From positions 1 through 64,000 of the forward strand of contig JBAYYV010000003.1 in the NCBI GenBank assembly GCA_041672845.1: a DNA stretch of 64,000 nucleotides, given 5' to 3'. Origin of the DNA: JBAYDV01 sp041672845 (GTDB lineage: Bacteria > Bacteroidota > Bacteroidia > Bacteroidales > UBA932). A program made the translations under genes and the position numbers. This document shows positions 21,736-30,453 of the stretch, piece after piece. Each line of letters opens with the position of its first letter. Positions within the stretch are counted from its first letter, which is position 1. The notes beneath the pieces were generated by a model. It did no database searches, was not told the DNA's origin, and worked only from the letters and a program-made list of their open reading frames with translations.

Positions 21736-24700
21736 TTATAATGTTAATTCAATTCCTAATGAAATAGATTTTGTAGGAGGGAATCTATTGTCAGTAGTAC
21801 CTGAAATGCTTTGTTCTGGATCTGTACCACGTTTAACTGAACCAGCAAAAGTTAAAATATTATCAGCTGAGGCATATATTCTAAATTTTTTAATATTATA
21901 TTTCTTTAGAAGTTTTGTAGGTAGTGTATAACCAATAGTTATATTACGCAATCTGACAAAAGTATTATCAAATATCCATTTAGATGAAAATTGTTGTGAA
22001 GAAACTGCAGTACTTTCAGTAAAACGAGTATTTGTGGTATGATTATCTGGAGTCCAAGCATCTAATACATCTGGAGACCAACTGAATCCAGCCTTATAAG
22101 ACATCATTTGTTGATAGTCAGTATCATATAATTTACCACCTATACTACAGTAAAACATAAATGAGAAATCAATATCTTTATATTTAAAAGAGTTAGTAAT
22201 ACTACCATAAAGATCAGGTAAAGCATCTCCTAAATATTGTTTTTGGTCATCTCCGATAACTTCACTAGAATTTTCAGTTTTAACTTTATCGACTACTACC
22301 TGTTCGCCATTTCTTTCTTCATAAATCTTTTTCCACCATTGGTCATTACCATTATCTGGATTTACACCTGCATATTCAGCACCCCAGAAATTATAACGGC
22401 TTTCTCCTTCTTTCCATTTGAATACGCCAGAATACATTTCATCTTGAGGAAGTTTGGTAATAACATTTTCATAATGAGTAGCATTAATATTCAAAGACCA
22501 ATTAAAATCATGATTATCTACTATAATTCCATTTACTTCCATTTCTATTCCTGAATTTTTAACATCACCTATATTTCTATCTATAGAAGAAATACCTGTA
22601 GATATAGCCATAGGCATTGGGAATAATAAGTCTTTAGATTTACGACTAAAATATTCAAAAGAACCAGTGATTCTATTTAAGAAAGCATAATCAACGCCTA
22701 CATTAAACTGAAGATTAGTTTCCCATTTAAGACTTTCATTAGGAAGTCTTTGTATCATAATACCTGCTTTACCGAAATCATCATAACCAGTAGCATATAG
22801 ACCTTGATAAGCATAATAAGTAGATAAATTATCATTACCTACAGCACCATAACTAGCTTTAACTTTAAGATTATCTATCCATTTTATATCCTTCAAGAAT
22901 TTTTCTTGAGATAATCTCCATGAAGTTCCGACTGACCAGAAAGTACCCCATCTTGAAGCTTTAGAAAATCTAGATGAACCATCTGATCGTAAACTAGCTG
23001 ATATATAATAGATATCATTATAATTATATTCAGCACGACCAAAGAAACTAAGTAATTTGTAATTATCTACATATGAAGATAAATCAGTCATGTCAGCAGC
23101 AGAACTAAATTCATATAATCCACCAAATGGAAAACCTTCTTTACTTCCTGATAAACCTATATTATGAACTTGATATACTTCTTGACCTGCTAATAAATTA
23201 AAACTATGTTTGCCAAATTCTTTGTTATAAGTTAGTAAATTATTCCAAGTAGAACCTACATATCTAGTATCACTTTTGTATGCATTTCCTCCCATACCTA
23301 CTGCCCAACCGTGATCAGCACTAGTATAACTGTCATATTTTGCAAAATTATAATCTATGCTGATATTTGAAGTGAATTTTAATTTTGGTAATAATGTTAG
23401 TTCTATATAATCTCTTGTACTGAAATTATCAGTATTACTAATAGCTTTATTATATTCAGCATCTGCTAATGGATTCCATCCTCCCCATTCTTTACGAGTA
23501 CCAATACCATAATCATATAATTTTTCACCATTAGCATCTGTCTTATATTGATTAGAAGTCTTATCATACTGATAAATAGGATAAATAGATGGAACTACTC
23601 TTAAGAATCTAATATTACTAGCGCCAGAATTATTTATAGAAATACAATGTGCAAAAGTAGTATTAGTTCCTACTTTTAACCATTTTTTTATTTGAGAATT
23701 TACATTTACACGAGCTGAATATCTTTCGAAAGAAGATGTAGTAAATAAACCATTATCTTTCACATAGTTACCTGAAATATAATAATCAGTTTTACCTTTT
23801 TTGCCATTAAAATCAAGAGTATATTCTTGTCTTGGACTAGAATTTAGAGATTCATCAATCCAATCACCTTGAAATAAAAGCTGTGTACCTGGGTTAATTT
23901 TTCCATTAATCCCTACAGGCGTATCAGAATCCCATGGGTTAATTCCTAAAATTTGTGTTACTGTAGAGCAAGCTAAATTTCTAGCATTTTCATCAGTATT
24001 ACCTTGTTCTAAAAACCCTTGATATTGAGAAGACCAAGTGGTTTCAGTATATTCCTGAGGTGTTAATTTTCTAGGTAATGAAGTTGCTAATTTAGGAAAA
24101 GATATATTTACTTTAAAATTAATTTGTCCTTCTTCTGATTGACCTTTTTTAGTAGTAATTACGATTACACCATTGGCGGCTCTAGAACCATAAAGAGCAG
24201 TAGCAGAAGCATCTTTAAGTACTGTGATAGAATTTATATCATTAGTAGACATAGAAGAAATAGAACCATAATAAGGCACTCCATCTACTACGTATAATGG
24301 TGAACTAGAAGCATTCATAGAACCAATACCTCTAATAAGAACGGTAGCATTAGCACCCGGTTCTCCACTACTATTAATAACTTGGACACCAGCACTCAAA
24401 CCTTGAAGTGCACTAGTTACATTAGAACTAGCTATTTTTTGGATATCTTCCTTTTTAACAATGGTAGCTGATCCAGTAAATGATGATTTTTTACCTTGTC
24501 CATAGGCGATTACCATAGTACCATCTATTGACATGACATCTAAAAATAATGTTACATTTATTGTTTTCCTTGAATTAATTTCTACTTCATTATCTCTATA
24601 ACCTAGAAATTGAAATAGTAATTTTTGAGATTTATTCTGTACAGTAATGGAATAATTACCATTATCATCGGATACAGCATAATTCCCAGAAAACTGATCC

Positions 24701-24831
24701 AAGACAGATACTCCTATCATAGGAGAACCGTCATCGGATGAAGTGATTTTTCCTTTAACTTGCATGTCTTGTGCGTATGTATAGCACATAGTTAACATGA
24801 GAGTTAAGATAATAGATAGAATTTTTTTCAT
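21736..24831 (-). CDS. SusC/RagA family TonB-linked outer-membrane protein
   Basis: A 1031-residue TonB-dependent transporter. In order: signal peptide (1-20, ending TYAQD), a carboxypeptidase-regulatory-like domain (about 22-100, VKGKITSSDDGSPMIGVSV), a plug domain (SNVTSALQGLSAGVQV, GEPGANATVLIRGIGS, PLYVVDGVPY, DASATALYGSRAANGVIVITTKKG), and a 22-strand barrel ending with the usual aromatic-rich C terminus (SLGIELTL). It imports a large ligand captured by the SusD partner, with energy from TonB-ExbBD. It is the fourth gene of a five-gene minus operon and lies 48 nt after a lipoprotein gene. There is no nearby anti-sigma or hybrid regulator. Confidence 0.96.
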   Translation of the reverse strand: MKKILSIILTLMLTMCYTYAQDMQVKGKITSSDDGSPMIGVSVLDQFSGNYAVSDDNGNYSITVQNKSQKLLFQFLGYRDNEVEINSRKTINVTLFLDVMSIDGTMVIAYGQGKKSSFTGSATIVKKEDIQKIASSNVTSALQGLSAGVQVINSSGEPGANATVLIRGIGSMNASSSPLYVVDGVPYYGSISSMSTNDINSITVLKDASATALYGSRAANGVIVITTKKGQSEEGQINFKVNISFPKLATSLPRKLTPQEYTETTWSSQYQGFLEQGNTDENARNLACSTVTQILGINPWDSDTPVGINGKINPGTQLLFQGDWIDESLNSSPRQEYTLDFNGKKGKTDYYISGNYVKDNGLFTTSSFERYSARVNVNSQIKKWLKVGTNTTFAHCISINNSGASNIRFLRVVPSIYPIYQYDKTSNQYKTDANGEKLYDYGIGTRKEWGGWNPLADAEYNKAISNTDNFSTRDYIELTLLPKLKFTSNISIDYNFAKYDSYTSADHGWAVGMGGNAYKSDTRYVGSTWNNLLTYNKEFGKHSFNLLAGQEVYQVHNIGLSGSKEGFPFGGLYEFSSAADMTDLSSYVDNYKLLSFFGRAEYNYNDIYYISASLRSDGSSRFSKASRWGTFWSVGTSWRLSQEKFLKDIKWIDNLKVKASYGAVGNDNLSTYYAYQGLYATGYDDFGKAGIMIQRLPNESLKWETNLQFNVGVDYAFLNRITGSFEYFSRKSKDLLFPMPMAISTGISSIDRNIGDVKNSGIEMEVNGIIVDNHDFNWSLNINATHYENVITKLPQDEMYSGVFKWKEGESRYNFWGAEYAGVNPDNGNDQWWKKIYEERNGEQVVVDKVKTENSSEVIGDDQKQYLGDALPDLYGSITNSFKYKDIDFSFMFYCSIGGKLYDTDYQQMMSYKAGFSWSPDVLDAWTPDNHTTNTRFTESTAVSSQQFSSKWIFDNTFVRLRNITIGYTLPTKLLKKYNIKKFRIYASADNILTFAGSVKRGTDPEQSISGTTDNRFPPTKSISLGIELTL

Positions 24832-24879
24832 ATCGATTTTGTTAATTTATTAAATAATAGAATTTATTTATTTTAGTTA

Positions 24880-25626
24880 TTATTTGCCCCAAATATTTTT
24901 TAATATTTGATACATTTGAGGGTCATAATCTTTTAACTGAGCATTATTGTGAGGGTAATAATCATTGAACCCAAAAAAAGCTTCACATGTTTCTGTGAAA
25001 TATTCTTTATGGTTAGTCAAAGCATAAGCTTTATCTTTTTTAATGTATATTCCATTACCAGAGAAGTAAGAAATATTTCTATACATCCCAGAGTCATTAG
25101 CATGATTATAAGCTTCTATAATAAGGGGGTAGTCAAACCCTAATACTTGATCATGATATAAATGGCATAATTCATGAAATAATGAATAAGGTTGATTTAA
25201 TTTCATCCAAGCCACGAAATGTTTATAATTAGTTATCTCTACACATTTGGCTTTGGCTGTAATCATATTATTTTCTTTTAACCAATCATAAGAAGGGTTA
25301 TACCAAGCACCTCCATTATTGATATTTTTTTCTACCCATATCGGATTCTTACATATTTTTTTTATGTATGAAATATCGATTAATGTATATATAGTATCTA
25401 TTTTAGCTTTTAGAAATTCAATAGAGGAGTTTGCATCACTTTCATTGAAAATAATATTATTGACTCTGAAAGTAAAGTCTTTATATTTTATGTCAGAAAA
25501 CCCTATATAATTTTGAGGATAATCAGGAGTATTAGGATCAATATTTTCTTGTGTTTCCCCTTTATTTGAACATCCTACCACTGAGAATATAGTTAGGAGA
25601 ATAAATAATAGATAATGTTTTTTCAT
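24880..25626 (-). CDS. HExxH lipoprotein, putative metallopeptidase (copy C)
   Basis: A 248-residue surface or periplasmic lipoprotein with lipobox SVVGC (Cys19). It carries LFHELCHLYHD (around 142-150), a zincin HExxH signature, and a downstream EYFTETCEAFFG (around 206-217) whose Glu may be the third zinc ligand. The N-terminal ~57 residues are almost identical to the next upstream gene (copy B), while the rest has diverged. The sequence before each start (attaacaaaatcgat on the minus strand) is shared by this gene and susC. I do not recognise a named peptidase family. Enzyme activity is inferred from the motif. Co-transcribed with susCD. Confidence 0.75.
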   Translation of the reverse strand: MKKHYLLFILLTIFSVVGCSNKGETQENIDPNTPDYPQNYIGFSDIKYKDFTFRVNNIIFNESDANSSIEFLKAKIDTIYTLIDISYIKKICKNPIWVEKNINNGGAWYNPSYDWLKENNMITAKAKCVEITNYKHFVAWMKLNQPYSLFHELCHLYHDQVLGFDYPLIIEAYNHANDSGMYRNISYFSGNGIYIKKDKAYALTNHKEYFTETCEAFFGFNDYYPHNNAQLKDYDPQMYQILKNIWGK

Positions 25627-25671
25627 ATCGATTTTGTTAATTATATATAAAGAATAGAATTTATTTTTTTA

Positions 25672-26421
25672 CTATTTTACCCAAATATCTTCTAATACCT
25701 GAAACATTTGAGGATCATAATCTTTTAACTGAGCTTTATTGAAAGGAAAATAATCATTACCTCCGAAAAAAGCTTCAGATGTTTCTGTCAAATATTCATG
25801 ATGATTAGTCATGGCGTATGCTACATCTTTAGTGATATATATATCATCTTTAAGATGATAAGAGACATCTCTGTACATTTTATTATTTTTAGCATGATTA
25901 TAAGCATCTATAATAGGAGGGTAATCTAACCCTAATACTTGATCATGATATAAATGAATTAGTTCATGGAATAATTCAAATGGTTGATTTTGTTCATGCC
26001 ATGCAATAAAATTCCTATAATTAGCTATTTCTACGCATTTGGCTTTGTCAGGATTCCTACCATTGTCTACTAACCATTGTTTAGATATATGATACCATCC
26101 GCCTCCACCAGGACGTGTGTTTATTTCTACCCATATAGGATGTTTGCATATTTTTTGTATGTAAGAATCTTTTATTAAAGTGTAAATAGTATCTATTTGT
26201 TTTTTAAGATTATTTATTGAATAATCAGCATCATACTGTAATAAAATATCATTATTGACTCTGAAAGTAAAATCTTTATGTTTTATATCTGAATAGCCTT
26301 TATAATTTTGAGGATAATCGGGAGTATTAGGATCAATATTTTCTTGTGTTTCCCCTTTTTTTGAACATCCTACTACTGAAAATATAGTTAGGAGAATAAA
26401 TAATAGATAATGTTTTTTCAT
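25672..26421 (-). CDS. HExxH lipoprotein, putative metallopeptidase (copy B)
   Basis: A 249-residue paralogue of the adjacent gene, with the same signal peptide and lipobox (SVVGCSKKGETQENIDPNTP). The zinc motif is LFHELIHLYHD, and the likely third ligand region is EYLTETSEAFFGGNDYF. Its C-terminal KDYDPQMFQVLEDIW resembles the end of both sister proteins. It lies 45 nt before copy C and 13 nt after the first lipoprotein gene, in one operon with susCD. Near-identity at the N terminus but divergence in the catalytic half suggests recent duplication with selection on the ligand site. Substrate unknown. Confidence 0.75.
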   Translation of the reverse strand: MKKHYLLFILLTIFSVVGCSKKGETQENIDPNTPDYPQNYKGYSDIKHKDFTFRVNNDILLQYDADYSINNLKKQIDTIYTLIKDSYIQKICKHPIWVEINTRPGGGGWYHISKQWLVDNGRNPDKAKCVEIANYRNFIAWHEQNQPFELFHELIHLYHDQVLGLDYPPIIDAYNHAKNNKMYRDVSYHLKDDIYITKDVAYAMTNHHEYLTETSEAFFGGNDYFPFNKAQLKDYDPQMFQVLEDIWVK

Positions 26422-26434
26422 GGGTAATAATTTT

Positions 26435-27250
26435 TTATTTATTAGGATGATAAATATTTACTATTTTATGTTTGCTTATAGGTCCTTTAGTTTTTGGAAA
26501 GAATCTTTCTAATATCTTATAAAGTCTATAATCATATTTTTTAAGTTCTTCTCGAGTATTTACCTGATTATGTTTTCCATCTGGAGAAGGAACTTCTGCA
26601 TTAGCATTAAACCAATCTTGTACACCTTCAGCTAAATATTCTTCTATATTAGTTTGTGCATATGTATTATCCCAAAGGCCTTCTTTTTTAGCTTGATTAA
26701 GTGCATCCTGCAATTCTTCATTAAAATAAGGACAAGTAGGAGCAATGCCTACATTATGAATAGTATGAGCAAATTCATGAATTAGTATATCTTCAGCATG
26801 GTATTTATCTATTTGATAAGCTAAAACATTTTCTTCAGCACAAGTAGAAAAAGGTAATTCTAAGGTACCACCTAACCCTCTAGCTCTAACATCCCAATTA
26901 ATAGTCGTATCATTAGCTAGAAATTTATGTTCAGGAATATCGGTAGTTCCTTCATATCTGGCCATGATCGCTACTCTCACTCCATGAGAAATTAAAGATT
27001 GTTTTACTTTTCGTGGAAGATGAATAGTCTCTGCATATAGTGTATTATATACAGCAACGAATGCAGAATCAGGTACTTTTTCAGAACTGATAACTGTAAT
27101 ACCATTAACGTTCATGTACTTTTTGTAAAACTTGTCAAGATGAAATTTCTTAGGGACTGGTTTAATTACTTGAGCTTTAGAAGAACAACCAGAACCTATA
27201 GTCATAGTAAGACCTAAGGTTAAGATTAAAAATACTTTGGTAATTTTCAT
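26435..27250 (-). CDS. HExxH lipoprotein, putative metallopeptidase (first gene of operon)
   Basis: A 271-residue lipoprotein (lipobox IGSGC, around residue 22) with ILIHEFAHTIHN (about 155-166), a stronger zincin signature than in its two sisters, and EYLAEGVQDWFNANAE (about 207-222) with the probable third ligand. The final KKYDYRLYKILERFFP motif is shared with the two smaller lipoproteins, so all three form one family. It is the first gene of the minus-strand operon that ends with susC and susD. No promoter of the TAnnTTTG type is visible in the 250 nt upstream, while a strong one lies at 27651-27680, upstream of a terminator. Confidence 0.78.
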   Translation of the reverse strand: MKITKVFLILTLGLTMTIGSGCSSKAQVIKPVPKKFHLDKFYKKYMNVNGITVISSEKVPDSAFVAVYNTLYAETIHLPRKVKQSLISHGVRVAIMARYEGTTDIPEHKFLANDTTINWDVRARGLGGTLELPFSTCAEENVLAYQIDKYHAEDILIHEFAHTIHNVGIAPTCPYFNEELQDALNQAKKEGLWDNTYAQTNIEEYLAEGVQDWFNANAEVPSPDGKHNQVNTREELKKYDYRLYKILERFFPKTKGPISKHKIVNIYHPNK

Positions 27251-27503
27251 AAGGTTTGGTTGGTTAGGTGAAATTTATTAAGGCTAGCAGATTTGGGGAA
27301 ATCGGATTATGTATAGTTTATATGTTTCTAGTTAATCGAGAAGAGGATATAAAAATAATATATTAAAAACTATAATTATTTTAAATATTAATAGTGATTT
27401 TATAAATTAATTTTAATATAATCTACTGAAAGGTTAAATTTATTTTTTATGATAAATATAAAATAACCAAATAAAATTTTAATACGATACGATATAATTA
27501 TGA

Positions 27504-27536
27504 CGAAAAAAAACACACTTAGAATAAGATGTGTTT
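27504..27536 (-). terminator. Intrinsic terminator upstream of the lipoprotein-SusCD operon
   Basis: On the minus strand AAACACA pairs with TGTGTTT across a 12-nt loop, followed by a run of T. There is no U tract on the plus strand. It ends the short transcript starting near 27646, or attenuates transcription into the operon 250 nt downstream. Confidence 0.75.
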
Positions 27537-27552
27537 AAAAGAAAAAATGAAA

Positions 27553-27627
27553 TCAATACATAAGACAAGAATATAAACCACGGCCTGGTTTATGATTAAT
27601 GTTTAATATGTAATAATAAGAAATCAT
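27553..27627 (-). CDS. Possible 24-residue leader peptide
   Basis: ATG to TGA, 24 codons, inside the short minus-strand transcript and starting ~18 nt after the predicted transcription start. The peptide begins MISYYYILNINHKPGRG and contains five Tyr, three in a row. The 8-bp hairpin lies inside the reading frame. It could be a leader peptide whose translation affects the terminator downstream, or chance. I do not recognise the peptide. Confidence 0.35.
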   Translation of the reverse strand: MISYYYILNINHKPGRGLYSCLMY

Positions 27628-27650
27628 TAGTTATTGTTAATTTTCTAGTT

Positions 27651-27680
27651 CAAAGATAATAAATCAAAATCTATAAACAA
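27651..27680 (-). promoter_or_regulatory. Promoter of the candidate small RNA/leader
   Basis: On the minus strand TTG (27678-27680) is followed by exactly 19 nt and TATCTTTG (27651-27658), matching the Bacteroidota -33/-7 consensus as well as the 23S promoter does. Predicted start near 27645. Confidence 0.75.
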
Positions 27681-27956
27681 CATTAAATATCAATTATTTT
27701 AGTTTAATGTAGAAATATATTTAAGTATAATGAATGATATTAAAAAATGCTAATAAATATTTGGATAAATGAATAATTTTATTAGCGTTTTGATTTTAGA
27801 ATTATAGGATTAGAATCATACTATATAAATAAAGAGATTAAAGGCATTAAAATTAGATTTAGTAGTTTATAAGATTTTTATTATTATAAGGCTTGAATTA
27901 CTATTTAATATCCCTATATTTATCAAAATTTTAAAAATCAAGATTTATAAAGCTAT

Positions 27957-30443
27957 ATGACTCATAAAACCCCTTCCCCACTATTTTTTTTATTGATATT
28001 TCTGATATTTCCCTTAGGAGTAAAGGCCACTAATAATAAAACTTTTGATTTTCTTTCTACTAGAGATTCTGTTTCACATTCAAATGTTAAAGTAGTAGGT
28101 TTTAGACAAACCACTGAAAAGATAACTATTGATGGTAAGTTAGATGAAAATATATGGAAGAAACGTCCACAAATACATAAATTAGTAGAATATTCCCCTA
28201 ATCCGGGTAAAGTAGATAAAAAACATCCTACTAAAGTATGGTTATACTATGATCAAGAAGCTATTTATTGTGCTGCAGAACTAACTGAAGATCCTTCAGA
28301 ATTTTATAAGGATTTCACTAAAAGAGACGATATAGGAAATTCCGATTTTTTCGGATTACTATTAGATACATACCAAGATAGGATAAACGGATATGAATTT
28401 GGTGTTACATCTTCTGGACAACAAGTAGATACCAAATATTCTTCTAGTGGAGGAGATAGAAAATGGGATGCTGTATGGTATTCTGCTACTAGTAGCGAAA
28501 ATGGTAAATGGACTCTTGAAATGAAAATTCCATATTCTGCTATTAGATTTTCAAATAATAAAGAACAAATTTGGGGATTTAACATAAGAAGATATAGGAT
28601 GGCTGAGAGACAAGAATCATATTGGAATGAAAGGCATCCCTCAAAATCTAATTATGTAGCACAATGGGGTACTTCTAGGGGTATTAAACAAATAAAACCA
28701 CCGGTTTTACTTTCCTTATCACCATATATTTCTGCTTTTGTCGATCATACTGAAGAAAATGGAGGTATTTGGCATCAAGGTTATAGCGCTGGCATGGATC
28801 TTCAATGGGGTATTAATAGATCTTTCACATTAGATGCTACGCTTATACCTGATTTTGGACAAGTGTCTTCCGACAATACTGTTTATAATTTGTCCCCTTT
28901 TGAAGTTACTTATAGTGAAAAACGTCCTTTCTTTTTAAAGGGTATGGGATTATTTTCTAAAGGTGGTTTATTATATAGTCGTAGAATAGGAGGTACTCCT
29001 CATTTCTTAAATAATTTAGATGATAAGGTATCTACAGGTGATGAGATTTTAGATAATCCATCAGAATCTCGTATGATTAATGCTTTCAAATTTAAAGGTA
29101 GAACAAATGGAGGTCTAGGCATAGGAGTTATGAATGCTTTAACTGCTCAAACATTTGCTAAATATAAAGATGCAGAAACAGGTGAGATTCATAATGTTTT
29201 AACAGATCCTTTGACTAATTATAATATGTTAGTATTGGACCAAAGTCTAGCTAATAATTCATATATTACTTTGATTAATGCATCTACTTATAGAAAAGCT
29301 GAATATTATGATGCTGATATTCTGGCTTTGCAATTCCATTTTAATGATAAAAATAATAAATATTATATAAGCGGTAAAGGAGTTGGAAGTTTTTTCACAA
29401 ATAAAAATTCCGGTTATAAATATGATTTCGGGGTAGGGAAAGGTAATGGTAGATTCAGGTGGCAGTTATCTCATTCTTTAAAAGATAATAAGATAGATAT
29501 CAATGATATGGGAATACAGAAAGAAAGAAATAGGATTTCCGAATCTGCAAGTGTTAGTTATCGAGGATATAAACCTACTGACTGGTATAGATCTTTTTAT
29601 ACAGGTATATGGGCCGATTTATCTCATAGATATACTACAGGTAAATTTGAATCGAATTCTTATGGGGGTAGCGCTAATATTACTCTTATAAATATTACCT
29701 CATTAAATGTTGGGGTTAGTTATACTCCTTTACAGCATAACTTTTATGAACCACGAAAAGAAGGTCGATATTTAGAAAAAAGAAATAGTCTTTGGTTAAG
29801 TACTTCTATGAGTACTAATTATTCTAAAACTTTCTTTTATGATATTTCAGCTAATTATGCCCAGTGTGAAGAACCATTTAATATGACTAGATATAGATTA
29901 TGGATAAATCCTGGATTTCGTCTTTCTCGTAAATGTCTATTAAGAGTAGGAGCTGGAATAGATGATTACACAGATGATGTAGGATATTATAGTAAAAATA
30001 GTGCTGAGGCTTTTTCTTCTTCAGATACAGTATTAATGTCTCATAGAAATCGTAGAATATATGAAACCAAATTGAATATGGTATATGCGTTTAATAAAGA
30101 AATGAATATTTCATTAGGAGCTAGACATTATGTATCTAAAGTGAAAAATAAAGATTTGCATATATTAAATGATAATGGGACTCTTTCTCCTTCAGATATT
30201 GAACCTATTTCAGGAATAATATATAATTCATTCTATCTAGATTTTATTTATACATGGAGGTTTGCTCCTGGTTCTGAATTAGATTTCATTTGGAAAAATA
30301 ATATAAATCCAGATACGATTTATTTTGAAGATAGATCATATTTAAAAGATGTTAATGCTATATTTGATGGCTGCAAGTCAAATAATATAATGTTAAAACT
30401 AATATATTATTTTGACTGGAATCGTTTAAGAAGGAAATCGTAA
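27957..30443 (+). CDS. DUF5916 outer-membrane protein with CBM9-like domain
   Basis: An 828-residue exported protein. A signal peptide (hydrophobic about 9-24, ending GVKA) precedes a CBM9-like N-terminal domain (about 45-230) with ITIDGKLDENIWKKRP, KVWLYYDQEAIYCAAEL and WTLEMKIPYSAIRF. DUF5916 follows: PDFGQVSSDNTVYNLSPFEVTYSEKRPFFLKGMGLF is the strongest family block. The last ~450 residues look like an outer-membrane barrel with alternating aromatic strands. Function of the family is not established; cell-surface sugar or peptide binding is usual speculation. It is divergent from the lipoprotein-SusCD operon and has no visible consensus promoter. It converges on the MOSC-MogA gene with 10 nt between stops. 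Confidence 0.85.
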   Translation: MTHKTPSPLFFLLIFLIFPLGVKATNNKTFDFLSTRDSVSHSNVKVVGFRQTTEKITIDGKLDENIWKKRPQIHKLVEYSPNPGKVDKKHPTKVWLYYDQEAIYCAAELTEDPSEFYKDFTKRDDIGNSDFFGLLLDTYQDRINGYEFGVTSSGQQVDTKYSSSGGDRKWDAVWYSATSSENGKWTLEMKIPYSAIRFSNNKEQIWGFNIRRYRMAERQESYWNERHPSKSNYVAQWGTSRGIKQIKPPVLLSLSPYISAFVDHTEENGGIWHQGYSAGMDLQWGINRSFTLDATLIPDFGQVSSDNTVYNLSPFEVTYSEKRPFFLKGMGLFSKGGLLYSRRIGGTPHFLNNLDDKVSTGDEILDNPSESRMINAFKFKGRTNGGLGIGVMNALTAQTFAKYKDAETGEIHNVLTDPLTNYNMLVLDQSLANNSYITLINASTYRKAEYYDADILALQFHFNDKNNKYYISGKGVGSFFTNKNSGYKYDFGVGKGNGRFRWQLSHSLKDNKIDINDMGIQKERNRISESASVSYRGYKPTDWYRSFYTGIWADLSHRYTTGKFESNSYGGSANITLINITSLNVGVSYTPLQHNFYEPRKEGRYLEKRNSLWLSTSMSTNYSKTFFYDISANYAQCEEPFNMTRYRLWINPGFRLSRKCLLRVGAGIDDYTDDVGYYSKNSAEAFSSSDTVLMSHRNRRIYETKLNMVYAFNKEMNISLGARHYVSKVKNKDLHILNDNGTLSPSDIEPISGIIYNSFYLDFIYTWRFAPGSELDFIWKNNINPDTIYFEDRSYLKDVNAIFDGCKSNNIMLKLIYYFDWNRLRRKS

Positions 30444-30453
30444 TATGGTATTT

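Larger units (their letters stand above)
27504..27646 (-). ncRNA. Candidate small RNA or attenuator leader
   Basis: A ~140-nt transcription unit is implied by a perfect promoter at its start and an intrinsic terminator at its end, with nothing else annotated. It holds an 8-bp perfect hairpin with a 5-nt loop (27573-27593) and a 24-codon ORF (27553-27627). It lies in the 706-nt gap between the lipoprotein-SusCD operon and the divergent DUF5916 gene. The remainder of the gap (27251-27503 and 27681-27956) is AT-rich and shows nothing I can support. Confidence 0.6.

Noticed and set aside
27251..27956. Hidden protein gene in the 706-nt gap
   Set aside because: No ORF of useful length with recognisable motifs; only the small minus-strand unit is supported.
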